Shown one piece after another: positions 33,658 through 41,550 of a stretch of DNA of 64,000 nt. Under the pieces are notes generated by a model. That model was not told where the DNA came from and did no database searches. It saw only the letters and a program-made list of their open reading frames with translations. This DNA is from Sphingobacteriaceae bacterium (lineage in GTDB: Bacteria > Bacteroidota > Bacteroidia > B-17B0 > Aurantibacillaceae): assembly GCA_002319075.1 (NCBI GenBank), contig NVQB01000001.1, positions 1,364,001 to 1,428,000 on the forward strand. Reading direction: 5' to 3'. The stretch's first letter is position 1. Each line of letters starts with the position of its first letter. The position numbers and the translations under genes are program-made.

Positions 33658-34851
33658 CTACTGACTAAATCTCAAATTAAATTGCAGCCCTTCTCTGTTA
33701 TGAAATGCATAATCTCCGTCGAGCTGCTCTACCAGAGACTTTATAAGATCCATCCCTAAAGAACCGACAGGCTTGTCTTTCTGGGTAAATCCAGGACCAT
33801 TATCCCCTACTTCCAACAATATAGAATCACTTTCTTCTTTCAGCACTATCCTGATCTTTAATTTTCGCTCGGGAGTACGTCCGTGTTTAAAAGCATTGGT
33901 GATAAGTTCATTTACGATCAGACCACAAGGAATGGCTTGTGAGAGACTCATGGTCATAGAGGGGCTATACAAATCAAAATCAACAGCATTTACACCTCCG
34001 ATAGAATTAATTAATTCGGGAACCAGATCGTGAAGATATTCGCTGAAATTTATATTGTCTACACTGTTTGTATTGTAAATTTTTGTGTGTACCAAAGCCA
34101 TTGAAAATACTAAAGTCCTGCACTCTTCAAGAGCTTGCTTTGCCTCAGGAGACTCCGTAGAATCTTTCTTAAGGTTAAGTAAACTTGTTACAATGTTCAA
34201 ATTATTTTTTACCCGGTGAAATAATTCTGCCAGCAAAATTTCCTTTTGATGAAGCGCTGTTTTTAAATCCTGTTCTTGTTTTATCGCTTGAGTAGAAAGG
34301 ATAAACATAAAACCAATGGATACGGTAAAACTAAAAAAGACATTCACAAACTTTGAACTCTGCACAAGTTCCGCTGGCATTATAGGTTCATAAAATCCAA
34401 TTTTATAACTAACAAGTAAAGAAATTATTGATAGAGCCAGCAAAAAAAGAAGAATAACAAGGTGCCGGTAAAGTTCTTTTCGCCCGGCCATTTGAATGAT
34501 GAGCGTAATAAATGGAAAATAGTATAAGAAAGCAAAAGACTCTACACCCATTTTTAACGAAATAATATAGAATAAGCCTCCTCCTATAAGGGCAAAAAGA
34601 TACAAAGCTGCAACGTAATTAACAATCCGGTTAAGAAGCATTACAAAGGGCGCTACAGCCAGAACGACAAGGCCTTCTGTGGTAGAGCCGTAATACCCCA
34701 TGGATAAAAAAACAATAAGGGCTATGCCTACATTGCAAATGCCCAATAAAGAAGAGAGGTTTAGTTTTCTGGTGAGGCAGGCTTCCCAGGGCAAGTAATC
34801 TTTTTTTACTCCGGCATTTGCAATAGAATTGATTAACTCCCTAAAAGACAT
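33658..34851 (-). CDS. Membrane sensor histidine kinase (HisKA_2 type)
   Basis: A 397-residue kinase with about six hydrophobic segments between residues 30 and 195, then a HisKA_2 dimerisation/phosphoacceptor motif (ILLAELFHRVKNNLNIVTSLLNL). The C-terminal ATPase has an N box GLIVNELITNAFKHG and a G1 box VGDNGPGF. It has no periplasmic sensing domain; the membrane segments themselves probably sense. No response-regulator gene is adjacent, so the partner is elsewhere. Confidence 0.9.
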   Translation of the reverse strand: MSFRELINSIANAGVKKDYLPWEACLTRKLNLSSLLGICNVGIALIVFLSMGYYGSTTEGLVVLAVAPFVMLLNRIVNYVAALYLFALIGGGLFYIISLKMGVESFAFLYYFPFITLIIQMAGRKELYRHLVILLFLLALSIISLLVSYKIGFYEPIMPAELVQSSKFVNVFFSFTVSIGFMFILSTQAIKQEQDLKTALHQKEILLAELFHRVKNNLNIVTSLLNLKKDSTESPEAKQALEECRTLVFSMALVHTKIYNTNSVDNINFSEYLHDLVPELINSIGGVNAVDFDLYSPSMTMSLSQAIPCGLIVNELITNAFKHGRTPERKLKIRIVLKEESDSILLEVGDNGPGFTQKDKPVGSLGMDLIKSLVEQLDGDYAFHNREGLQFNLRFSQ

Positions 34852-34906
34852 GTAGCAATAGTAAGGATTGTCGCTAAATAAAACAATAATTACTCCACGA
34901 ATATAT

Positions 34907-36370
34907 TTATTCCGCGTCCCTAATCAATTCCAGTGCCTTTTGAAGTTCCAGATCTTTTTTAGAGAGAATATCTTTTAAGGAGTAATTTATTTGGTAATCG
35001 GGTAAAATCCCGTGCCCGGTAATAACAGGACAAACATCGTGCACAATACGAAAGGCCGGAACACGCACCCTTATTTTTGTATTTGGCAATCTATAAAATG
35101 GCGTAATACCCGCATTACAACCTTCTATGGCCCCACCGGTTTCTTGTCCTATAAAAACGGCCCGGTTAAATGCCTTTAAATAGCCCGCAACAAGACATGA
35201 CGCAGAAAAAGACCCACCATTAGTAAGGACAACTATTTTTTTAGCGTAGTGATTTTTTTTGTGCGGTTTTATTGTATAAATAAAATTGTCTGTGTCATGA
35301 ACCGTTTTTTTCTCTCCAATAAGTTTGTAAGCGAAGCGGGTAAATTTGAAAGCAAAATTTCCACTTGTATATTTTCTGTAAGGATAGTTCTTAATTCCGG
35401 TCCGTAACGTTTGTGTACTCTTCTTATCCAACAAATAACTTAAAAGTCTGTAACTATTGGCCAGGCTTCCACCGCCATTATTTCTCAAATCAAGAATAAG
35501 ATTTTCTGTTTTATTTTTCCGCAGCTTTCTAAAAATTCTCCTATATGCCCGAATATCGCCTCTGTGCGAAAATTTCTCAATTTTTAAGAGCATCGTTTTT
35601 TTTCCCTCTCCTAAATAGCGGTAATCGATTTTGGAATTCCTGTACCTGATTAAAAGACTATCTTCTTTTGGTCCGAGAGGTAATGGAGGAAAAGCTTTTG
35701 TTTTAAATGCAGCATATTTTGCTGTTTTTAAAATCTTATTCTCCTTGTATTCTACTTCAAAAGTATCGGGACGACCAAACAATCCAAGGTAATAACTATT
35801 AAATCCTAATTGAACAAAATAATCTTTTGCACTTCGATTAAAACCATCCGTACTTATAAACCGCTTTGAATAGCGAATCATAGAATCTACCGCGATACCA
35901 TTTATTTTTGTAATCTCAGAACCTTTTTTTATTGTGCTATCTTGCTTTTTATTCAGATTTGCTATCATATAAGCTTTCTCTTCAACAGGCAGAAAAACAT
36001 AAGGGGAATAATTGATTCTTTGTTTATTCATTTCTTTGTAAAAAGCTGTAGAATACAAAACCTCTGTATGACCGCAGTGCAGTTCATCTACAAGTAATTT
36101 TGTTTTTAAACGAAATTGTTTTTCAGTCAAACTATCTGTGAATGAAGCAACATAAGCTTCAAATAGTTCTTCGTAGTAAGCTCTGGGTTTGTAAACACCA
36201 ATTGCCGGATGCATACTTAACAAAACATTCGTAAGCAGGGTAGCGTCCTCTTTTAATTGCAGTGGCGAATACTTTTTAATTTGAAGCGACTCTTTTTTTT
36301 GCGAATAACCATTAGTCCCTGCTCCGAAAACAAGCAAAATAACGGCTAAAAAAGGCTTCAAAAATGGCAT
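34907..36370 (-). CDS. Secreted S41-family (C-terminal processing) peptidase-like protein
   Basis: A 487-residue protein with a signal peptide (LKPFLAVILLVFGAGTNGYSQ). The central PDZ-like region is followed by the S41 fold: LILDLRNNGGGSLANSYRLLSYLL and the active-site segment VVLTNGGSFSASCLVAGYLK (Ser), then FIGQETGGA. The start VLLSMHPAIGVYKPRAYYEE is typical of the Bacteroidota group of secreted S41 proteins. It acts in the periplasm; the substrate is unknown. It is divergent from the following dehydrogenase gene. Confidence 0.85.
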   Translation of the reverse strand: MPFLKPFLAVILLVFGAGTNGYSQKKESLQIKKYSPLQLKEDATLLTNVLLSMHPAIGVYKPRAYYEELFEAYVASFTDSLTEKQFRLKTKLLVDELHCGHTEVLYSTAFYKEMNKQRINYSPYVFLPVEEKAYMIANLNKKQDSTIKKGSEITKINGIAVDSMIRYSKRFISTDGFNRSAKDYFVQLGFNSYYLGLFGRPDTFEVEYKENKILKTAKYAAFKTKAFPPLPLGPKEDSLLIRYRNSKIDYRYLGEGKKTMLLKIEKFSHRGDIRAYRRIFRKLRKNKTENLILDLRNNGGGSLANSYRLLSYLLDKKSTQTLRTGIKNYPYRKYTSGNFAFKFTRFAYKLIGEKKTVHDTDNFIYTIKPHKKNHYAKKIVVLTNGGSFSASCLVAGYLKAFNRAVFIGQETGGAIEGCNAGITPFYRLPNTKIRVRVPAFRIVHDVCPVITGHGILPDYQINYSLKDILSKKDLELQKALELIRDAE

Positions 36371-36402
36371 AAATGTTATCTTTGTAAAAATACAACATTC
36401 GC

Positions 36403-37611
36403 ATGGAAAAATTCAAAATAGGAGTGCTGCGTGAAGAAAAAAGTCCGCCAGATAAGCGTGTTCCTCTAACGCCTTTAATTTGTTCTGACCTTATGCGCCA
36501 ATACCCTAACGTAGAAATTGTTGTGCAACCGAGCAAAATAAGATGTTATAGCGACGATGAGTACACCTCTTTTGGTGTAACGCTCCAGGAAGATTTAAAC
36601 GACTGCGATATTTTAATGGGCGTGAAAGAGGTTCCCGCAGAAAAATTAATCGCGGGTAAAAAATATTTTTTCTTTTCGCATACTATAAAAAAACAGCCGC
36701 ATAACAAGAAGTTGATCAAAGCACTGATTGAGAAAAAAATCCAGATGATCGATTACGAGACCTTGACAGATAAAAACAATAACAGGATCATAGGTTTTGG
36801 CCGTTATGCCGGAATTGTGGGTGCCTATAACGGTATTCTTGGTTACGGATTAAAGTACGATCTTTTCAGGTTGAAGCCTGCGAATCAATGTCGCGACAAG
36901 GCTGAAATGGAAGAAGAATTAAAACGCGCAAAACTTCCAAACATTAAAATTGCCTTAACAGGCGGTGGACGTGTTGCCAATGGCGCGATTGAAACATTGA
37001 GTGCTCTTAAAATCAGGAAAGTTACGCCAGAAGAATTTATGATGGCTTCGTTCAGAGAACCTGTTTATTGTCAGATGAACCCCCGTGATTATGTAGAAAG
37101 GCCTAATGATCACAATTTTGATCTCAACGACTTTTTCGCGCATCCTGAACATTTTGTTTCCAAGTTTCCACCTTTTACAAAAGTAACAGACCTTTACATC
37201 TCCACTCACTATTGGGATCCACGTGCTCCTAAAATGTTTGAAAAGAAAGACATGAAAGCTTCAGATTTCAGAATGTCTGTAATAGCCGACGTGACTTGCG
37301 ACATAGACGGTTCTGTTCCTACAACTATTCGCGCCAGTTCTATTGCCCAGCCTTTTTACGGATACAATATTAAAACAGAGAAAGAAGATTTGCCTTTTAA
37401 TAAAGACACCATTTGTATTATGGCAGTAGATAATCTTCCCTGCGAACTTCCGCGTAACGCCAGCGACGATTTCGGAAAAGACCTTTCAGAACGTGTTCTT
37501 CCCTTTATTTTCGGCGAAGACAAAGATAAAGTCATCAAGCGTGCAAGCATTTGCAAAGACGGGAAGTTGACTCTTAATTACGAGTACTTAAGTGATTATG
37601 CTTATAGTTAG
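36403..37611 (+). CDS. NAD(P)-dependent saccharopine/alanine dehydrogenase-like enzyme
   Basis: A 402-residue enzyme of the AlaDh/PNT superfamily. The N-terminal IGVLREEKSPPDKRVPLTP is the family signature, and the Rossmann part carries KIALTGGGRVANGAIETL. The C-terminal region has DVTCDIDGSVPTTIRAS and IMAVDNLPCELPRNASDDFGKDL, as in Lys1-type saccharopine dehydrogenases. It most likely forms lysine or a related amino acid by reductive amination, or runs in reverse. No lysine-metabolism neighbour is present to decide. Confidence 0.85.
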   Translation: MEKFKIGVLREEKSPPDKRVPLTPLICSDLMRQYPNVEIVVQPSKIRCYSDDEYTSFGVTLQEDLNDCDILMGVKEVPAEKLIAGKKYFFFSHTIKKQPHNKKLIKALIEKKIQMIDYETLTDKNNNRIIGFGRYAGIVGAYNGILGYGLKYDLFRLKPANQCRDKAEMEEELKRAKLPNIKIALTGGGRVANGAIETLSALKIRKVTPEEFMMASFREPVYCQMNPRDYVERPNDHNFDLNDFFAHPEHFVSKFPPFTKVTDLYISTHYWDPRAPKMFEKKDMKASDFRMSVIADVTCDIDGSVPTTIRASSIAQPFYGYNIKTEKEDLPFNKDTICIMAVDNLPCELPRNASDDFGKDLSERVLPFIFGEDKDKVIKRASICKDGKLTLNYEYLSDYAYS

Positions 37612-37700
37612 AAGTCAATAGGTGAAAGTTTAAGGTCAACGGCTTACTGGCTTAAAAATACAATCAGCAGCATCCACTTTGTAACGCATCTCGGCATAAA

Positions 37701-37806
37701 GATCAGCGAAATTCATATTTGCCAAAGGCAAATAAATCTGCGTCAGTAAATAAAACCTTGCTCTTCTGCAAATAGATCAGCAAAATTCATATCGCCAAAG
37801 GCGAAT
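37701..37806. repeat. Pair of imperfect direct repeats with covarying hairpins
   Basis: Two copies of gatcagc[ga]aaattcat (37701-37733 and 37775-37806), each followed by a small hairpin with an AAA loop. The stems differ but both pair: ATTTGCC-AAA-GGCAAAT in the first, CGCC-AAA-GGCG in the second. The compensated changes suggest the fold, not the sequence, is kept. It lies between convergent genes, with no ORF. Confidence 0.6.
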
Positions 37807-37865
37807 CCTTCACATAAATTTTTTCTTAAAAAAAATCAGTGTCATGCGTGCAATCTGTGGCCAGG

Positions 37866-38216
37866 CTAGGTACGATAGAGCCGCAGCACATCTCCCATAA
37901 TCCTATCAATCTTCTTAACCGGAATATCCTTTGTCGCATCCACCAGTAAAATCTTCATCCTCGCCCTTTTCTCCTGCAGTAAGTCCGGATGATTTATTTT
38001 CGCTCCCTCCACAATACCAATATAAGGCTGCAAATATTTTTTGTGGACCCACAAATAACAAAACATCTTTCCCTTATAGCAGTAAAACGGCATCCCATAC
38101 TTCCAGGCTTCCGTTATATTTTTATCCTGCTTTAAAATATACTCGCGCAGAAATAGCAGACAACCTTTCACAGGTTCTTCTTTTGTAAGAAAATAATTAT
38201 CGAGAGCATTAAGCAT
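37866..38216 (-). CDS. DUF1801-family protein (paralogue of the one at 24817)
   Basis: A 116-residue cytoplasmic protein: EPVKGCLLFLREYILKQDKNITEAWKYGMPFYCYKGKMFCYLWV. The function of the family is unknown. A clear relative lies at 24817-25146. Convergent with the dehydrogenase gene across the hairpin repeats. Nothing in the sequence points to a substrate. Confidence 0.75.
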   Translation of the reverse strand: MLNALDNYFLTKEEPVKGCLLFLREYILKQDKNITEAWKYGMPFYCYKGKMFCYLWVHKKYLQPYIGIVEGAKINHPDLLQEKRARMKILLVDATKDIPVKKIDRIMGDVLRLYRT

Positions 38217-38326
38217 GTTTTAAGGTAAGAAAAAAACTATACGCTCTTAACATCCCGGCCTGAAACTCTTCTAATTTTTTGCGTCTCTCTTATAAACTTT
38301 GTATTTTTCCTTTTAAATTCAAAACT

Positions 38327-39325
38327 ATGCATGCAGGAAGAAGATTTACTTTTACGGAGGTGATCATTTGGACAAGACGAGACACTTATAATTTTATTAT
38401 TGTTTCATTGATACCTACTTCACTTTATTATTTCTTTAATATAAAATGGCTGGTTATTCCCTGGGTTGCAATAGCTTTGGTAGGAACTGCCGCCGCCTTT
38501 GTGGTTGGATTTAAGAACACACAAACATATAATCGTCTTTGGGAAGCAAGACAAATCTGGGGAAGCATTGTTAACTCCAGCAGGGCATGGAGCATTCTTG
38601 CAAAAGACACCGTAAAAACGGACAAAGCAGAGATACAAATACTTATATACCGTCATCTGGCCTGGCTCACCGCTTTGCGTTTTCAGATGCGTGAACCACG
38701 TGCATGGGAAAATATGACCTTGGCGAGCAATTTAGAATATGCGCATTTTTATAAAGTTCCTGAAAAAGAACAAAATCTCGAAGAAGAGCTAAAAAAATTT
38801 CTTTCTGAGGAAGAACTGATTTATATCCTTGGCAAAAAAAACAAAGCCACGCAAATTATCGCACTGCAATCTTCCCACCTGCGTCGTTTAAAAGAAGCAA
38901 ACAAAATTTCTGAACTTGATTTTGTTGAATTGGAACAGATTCTGGTAGCGCTCTATGATCACCAGGGAAAATCAGAACGCATTAAAAATTTTCCTTATCC
39001 GAGACAATTCGCTACAATAAATCAAATGTTTATCCGCTTGTTTGAGTTTATGCTTCCCTTTGGTATTTTGCAGGAATTTGGAAAGCTCACGGATGAACTC
39101 GGGCAATGGTTTATCTGGGTAACTGTTCCCTGCTCTGTTATTGTTGGCTGGGTGTTTTACATTATGGAACGCATAGGTGAGTCAACCGAAAACCCTTTTG
39201 AAGGTGGAGCTAACGACGTTCCAATCACCAACATCAGTCGCAATATTGAAATTGATCTTCGTGATATGCTGGATGAAAAAGACCTGCCAGCTCCAACTAC
39301 TCCGGTTAATAATATATTGATGTAA
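38327..39325 (+). CDS. Bestrophin-family ion channel
   Basis: A 332-residue membrane protein of the bestrophin/UPF0187 family, which forms pentameric anion channels in the inner membrane. Hydrophobic segments lie at about 25-65 and 225-275. Typical sequence features are FKNTQTYNRLWEARQIWGSIVNSSRAW near the N-terminus and NPFEGGANDVPITNISRNIEIDLRDML near the C-terminus. I start at the ATG at 38327 (MHAGRRFTF); an in-frame TTG at 38279 would only add a chance leader. It stands alone, next to the carbonic anhydrase gene, transcribed toward it. Confidence 0.88.
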   Translation: MHAGRRFTFTEVIIWTRRDTYNFIIVSLIPTSLYYFFNIKWLVIPWVAIALVGTAAAFVVGFKNTQTYNRLWEARQIWGSIVNSSRAWSILAKDTVKTDKAEIQILIYRHLAWLTALRFQMREPRAWENMTLASNLEYAHFYKVPEKEQNLEEELKKFLSEEELIYILGKKNKATQIIALQSSHLRRLKEANKISELDFVELEQILVALYDHQGKSERIKNFPYPRQFATINQMFIRLFEFMLPFGILQEFGKLTDELGQWFIWVTVPCSVIVGWVFYIMERIGESTENPFEGGANDVPITNISRNIEIDLRDMLDEKDLPAPTTPVNNILM

Positions 39326-39357
39326 AGCCTCTGCGAGTACTTGATATACTCGAGTAC

Positions 39358-39996
39358 TTATTCCCCCGTCAGATTATAGATCTTTTGAATGTCTTTTAAA
39401 ATCTTTTCAAAATCCAGTTTCAGATCAATGATCTTACCCGTGTGGATATCGAACACCCAACCATGCACTTCGGGATATTTATTTTTTAAATAGCCTTGTT
39501 GCACACTCGCCAGTTTGATAACATTCACACATTGCTCCTGAACGTTAAGCTCTACCAATCGGTTGTATCTTGCTGTTTCATCTTTTATAGCATCCAATTC
39601 ATTCATATGCAAGCGATAAACGTCGCGTATGTTTCTCAACCAGGGATTGAGTATCCCCATGTCTTTTGGCTGCATGGCGGCTTTTACACCTCCGCAATTA
39701 TAGTGACCGCAAACTATAATGTGCTTTACACCTAAATAGCGAACCCCGTAATTTATTACGGACATTACATTTAAATCTATTGCATTAACCAGGTTAGCAA
39801 CATTACGATGTACGAATACATCACCAGGCTCAGCGCCCATCATATCTTCGGCGGTGACACGACTGTCGCTGCATCCAATATATAAATATTCCGGATGTTG
39901 GTCCTTGGAAAGTTTCTCAAAAAAAGAAGCGTCCGTTTCTTTTTTCTTTTCTAACCACTTCAGGTTGTTGTCAAATACTTCTTTGTACGATGGCAT
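39358..39996 (-). CDS. Beta-class carbonic anhydrase
   Basis: A 212-residue zinc enzyme that interconverts CO2 and bicarbonate in the cytoplasm. Zinc ligands are C42, H98 and C101 (YIGCSDSRVTAED and IIVCGHYNCGG). The D44-R46 pair next to the first Cys is the usual catalytic dyad. Normal length for the class. It converges on the bestrophin gene across about 30 bp. Bestrophins pass bicarbonate in some organisms, so a link is conceivable but unproven. Confidence 0.94.
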   Translation of the reverse strand: MPSYKEVFDNNLKWLEKKKETDASFFEKLSKDQHPEYLYIGCSDSRVTAEDMMGAEPGDVFVHRNVANLVNAIDLNVMSVINYGVRYLGVKHIIVCGHYNCGGVKAAMQPKDMGILNPWLRNIRDVYRLHMNELDAIKDETARYNRLVELNVQEQCVNVIKLASVQQGYLKNKYPEVHGWVFDIHTGKIIDLKLDFEKILKDIQKIYNLTGE

Positions 39997-40018
39997 AGTT
40001 TATGGTTTTAAATGAGTT

Positions 40019-40681
40019 TTAATTTTTTGCTGCTTTTACAATGTCTTTAACTTCCAGAATTGATTTTTCATAACCCTTAAGCGCCACATGAATCATGGCA
40101 AGTCCCAACTCTTTTAAGGTAGATGCAGTGGACGGAAAAAGCGTGCGTAATACCGGATACAACCAGGAAAAATATTTATACATTTTTAAAGTATTCTTTA
40201 AACCTTTTGTCGGTAGCATAAATCCAGGGCGAAATAAATAAACTGCTTTGAAAGGCAGCTTTGATAAATCATTCTCGGTTTTACCTTTTACCCGCGCCCA
40301 CATGCTATTTCCTTTTTCTGTGCTGTCTGTTCCTGCGCCTGAAACATAAGTAAAAACAAGATCCTTGTTTTGCTTTGAAATAATGCCGGCAGCATGCAGC
40401 GTCAGGGTATACGTCATTTTGGTATATCCTTCTTCTTTCATACCAACAGAAGACACTCCTAAACAAAAAAAGCAGGCGTTGTAGCCACTTAGTTTTTCTT
40501 GAATAGGAACGAGGTTAAAAAAATCCTCGTGAACAATCTCCTTTACTTTAGGATGTTTATATCCCGAAGGCTTTCTGGTCAGTATCAAAATCTCTTCCAC
40601 ATCCGGGTTAAGCACACACTCGTGCAATACTCCTTCGCCAACCATACCTGTAACTCCGGTTACAATTACTTTTAATGTCAT
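40019..40681 (-). CDS. NAD(P)-binding atypical short-chain dehydrogenase
   Basis: A 220-residue Rossmann protein. The dinucleotide-binding motif VIVTGVTGMVGEGVLHECV is at the N-terminus, and the later TYVSGAGTDSTEKG and YLFRPGFMLPTKG match the HTATIP2-like atypical SDR group. The usual YxxxK pair is not in the standard position, so catalysis is uncertain. Its ATG overlaps the CDGSH-protein stop by one base, so the two are co-translated. Confidence 0.75.
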   Translation of the reverse strand: MTLKVIVTGVTGMVGEGVLHECVLNPDVEEILILTRKPSGYKHPKVKEIVHEDFFNLVPIQEKLSGYNACFFCLGVSSVGMKEEGYTKMTYTLTLHAAGIISKQNKDLVFTYVSGAGTDSTEKGNSMWARVKGKTENDLSKLPFKAVYLFRPGFMLPTKGLKNTLKMYKYFSWLYPVLRTLFPSTASTLKELGLAMIHVALKGYEKSILEVKDIVKAAKN

Positions 40682-41118
40682 TATCCTTCAAAATTATGTT
40701 TGATATGATTACCATCGCAATACGGCTTATTCTCTGATTTGCCGCAACGACAAAGCGCTGTCACATTATTTCTTTGTGCTTCATTCCCTTTTGAATCTTT
40801 TACAAGAACATTTCCGTAAACCAATAAGGGTCCGTTTAGCACCGCTTCAATTTTTATTTCCGTTACTACTTCATCCTTTTTCTCTTCAACCTCATTATAA
40901 AAATAACTTAGCGCACCACTCGGACATTTTTTCACCTGAGCAACTATCTTTTCCGACGAAGCTCCATTAGGGTTAATCCATGGCTTTATCCTTGGATTAA
41001 AAACATCGGGTAATCCAGCTTCACCTTTCCAACACAGTGTAGAATGAATACATGCTGAAGGTTTCCATACTATTGTTACTTCTCCGTTCGAATATTTTTT
41101 GATGATTTCTTTCTCCAC
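40681..41118 (-). CDS. Iron-sulfur protein: divergent 4Fe-4S domain fused to CDGSH domain
   Basis: A 145-residue protein. Residues about 5-78 match the divergent single-cluster ferredoxin domain Fer4_19 (KPSACIHSTLCWKG and QVKKCPSGALSY). Residues about 95-143 are a CDGSH iron-sulfur domain: CRCGKSENKPYCDGNH, with C123, C125, C134 and H138 as the 2Fe-2S ligands. It is likely a small electron carrier or redox sensor. It lies 9 bp after the 98-residue gene, and is co-translated with the SDR, so it may supply electrons to it. Confidence 0.85.
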   Translation of the reverse strand: MEKEIIKKYSNGEVTIVWKPSACIHSTLCWKGEAGLPDVFNPRIKPWINPNGASSEKIVAQVKKCPSGALSYFYNEVEEKKDEVVTEIKIEAVLNGPLLVYGNVLVKDSKGNEAQRNNVTALCRCGKSENKPYCDGNHIKHNFEG

Positions 41119-41127
41119 CTGAATAAA

Positions 41128-41424
41128 TTATTTTAGTTTTTCAAGGAGTTCATTTGTAAGATCATCCGAATAAACACCGTAACCGTTCACCAACAAGCCT
41201 TTTATCTTGTGGTCATGAGAAGAAATAGCGTATAACACAGATTGATCTGATGGATCTTCATTTACATCAAAACGGAAAGATTTATCAATTTCAAACTCCT
41301 TTGCCGAATATTTATGTATTCCCTTACTGCAAATAATGCCATTTTTCTGCAGGTTAAAATCAACCGTATAGCCTTGTTCCTTTAGTGCAGTTATCGCTTT
41401 ACTAAGTGTATCGTAATTTTCCAT
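41128..41424 (-). CDS. Small conserved Bacteroidota protein, often mislabelled as phosphoribosylpyrophosphate synthetase
   Basis: A 98-residue acidic cytoplasmic protein: YDTLSKAITALKEQGYTVDFNLQKNG, then EIDKSFRFDVNEDPSDQSVLYAIS and GLLVNGYGVYSDDLTNELLEKL. Similar Bacteroidota proteins carry the name PRPP synthetase in databases, but it is a third of the length of PrsA and has none of its motifs, so I reject the name. The function is unknown. It leads a three-gene unit with the CDGSH and SDR genes. Confidence 0.7.
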   Translation of the reverse strand: MENYDTLSKAITALKEQGYTVDFNLQKNGIICSKGIHKYSAKEFEIDKSFRFDVNEDPSDQSVLYAISSHDHKIKGLLVNGYGVYSDDLTNELLEKLK

Positions 41425-41505
41425 AGTTAGAATCAGAATTTAATTTTATTGGCACGAATAAAAGTAGTAATAAACAGGAAGATTTAAAACCACAAATTGG
41501 TGCAT

Positions 41506-41535
41506 AAAAAAAGGCCTCGTAAGAGACCTTTTTTT
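41506..41535 (-). terminator. Terminator of the act-cox operon
   Basis: AAAAAAAGGCCTC, loop GTAA, then GAGACCTTTTTTT. A 13-bp stem with one G-U wobble on the transcript, flanked by A/T runs, 16 bp past the coxA stop. It separates the respiratory operon from the small gene downstream on the same strand. Confidence 0.85.
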
Positions 41536-41550
41536 TAAATGTATAACATA

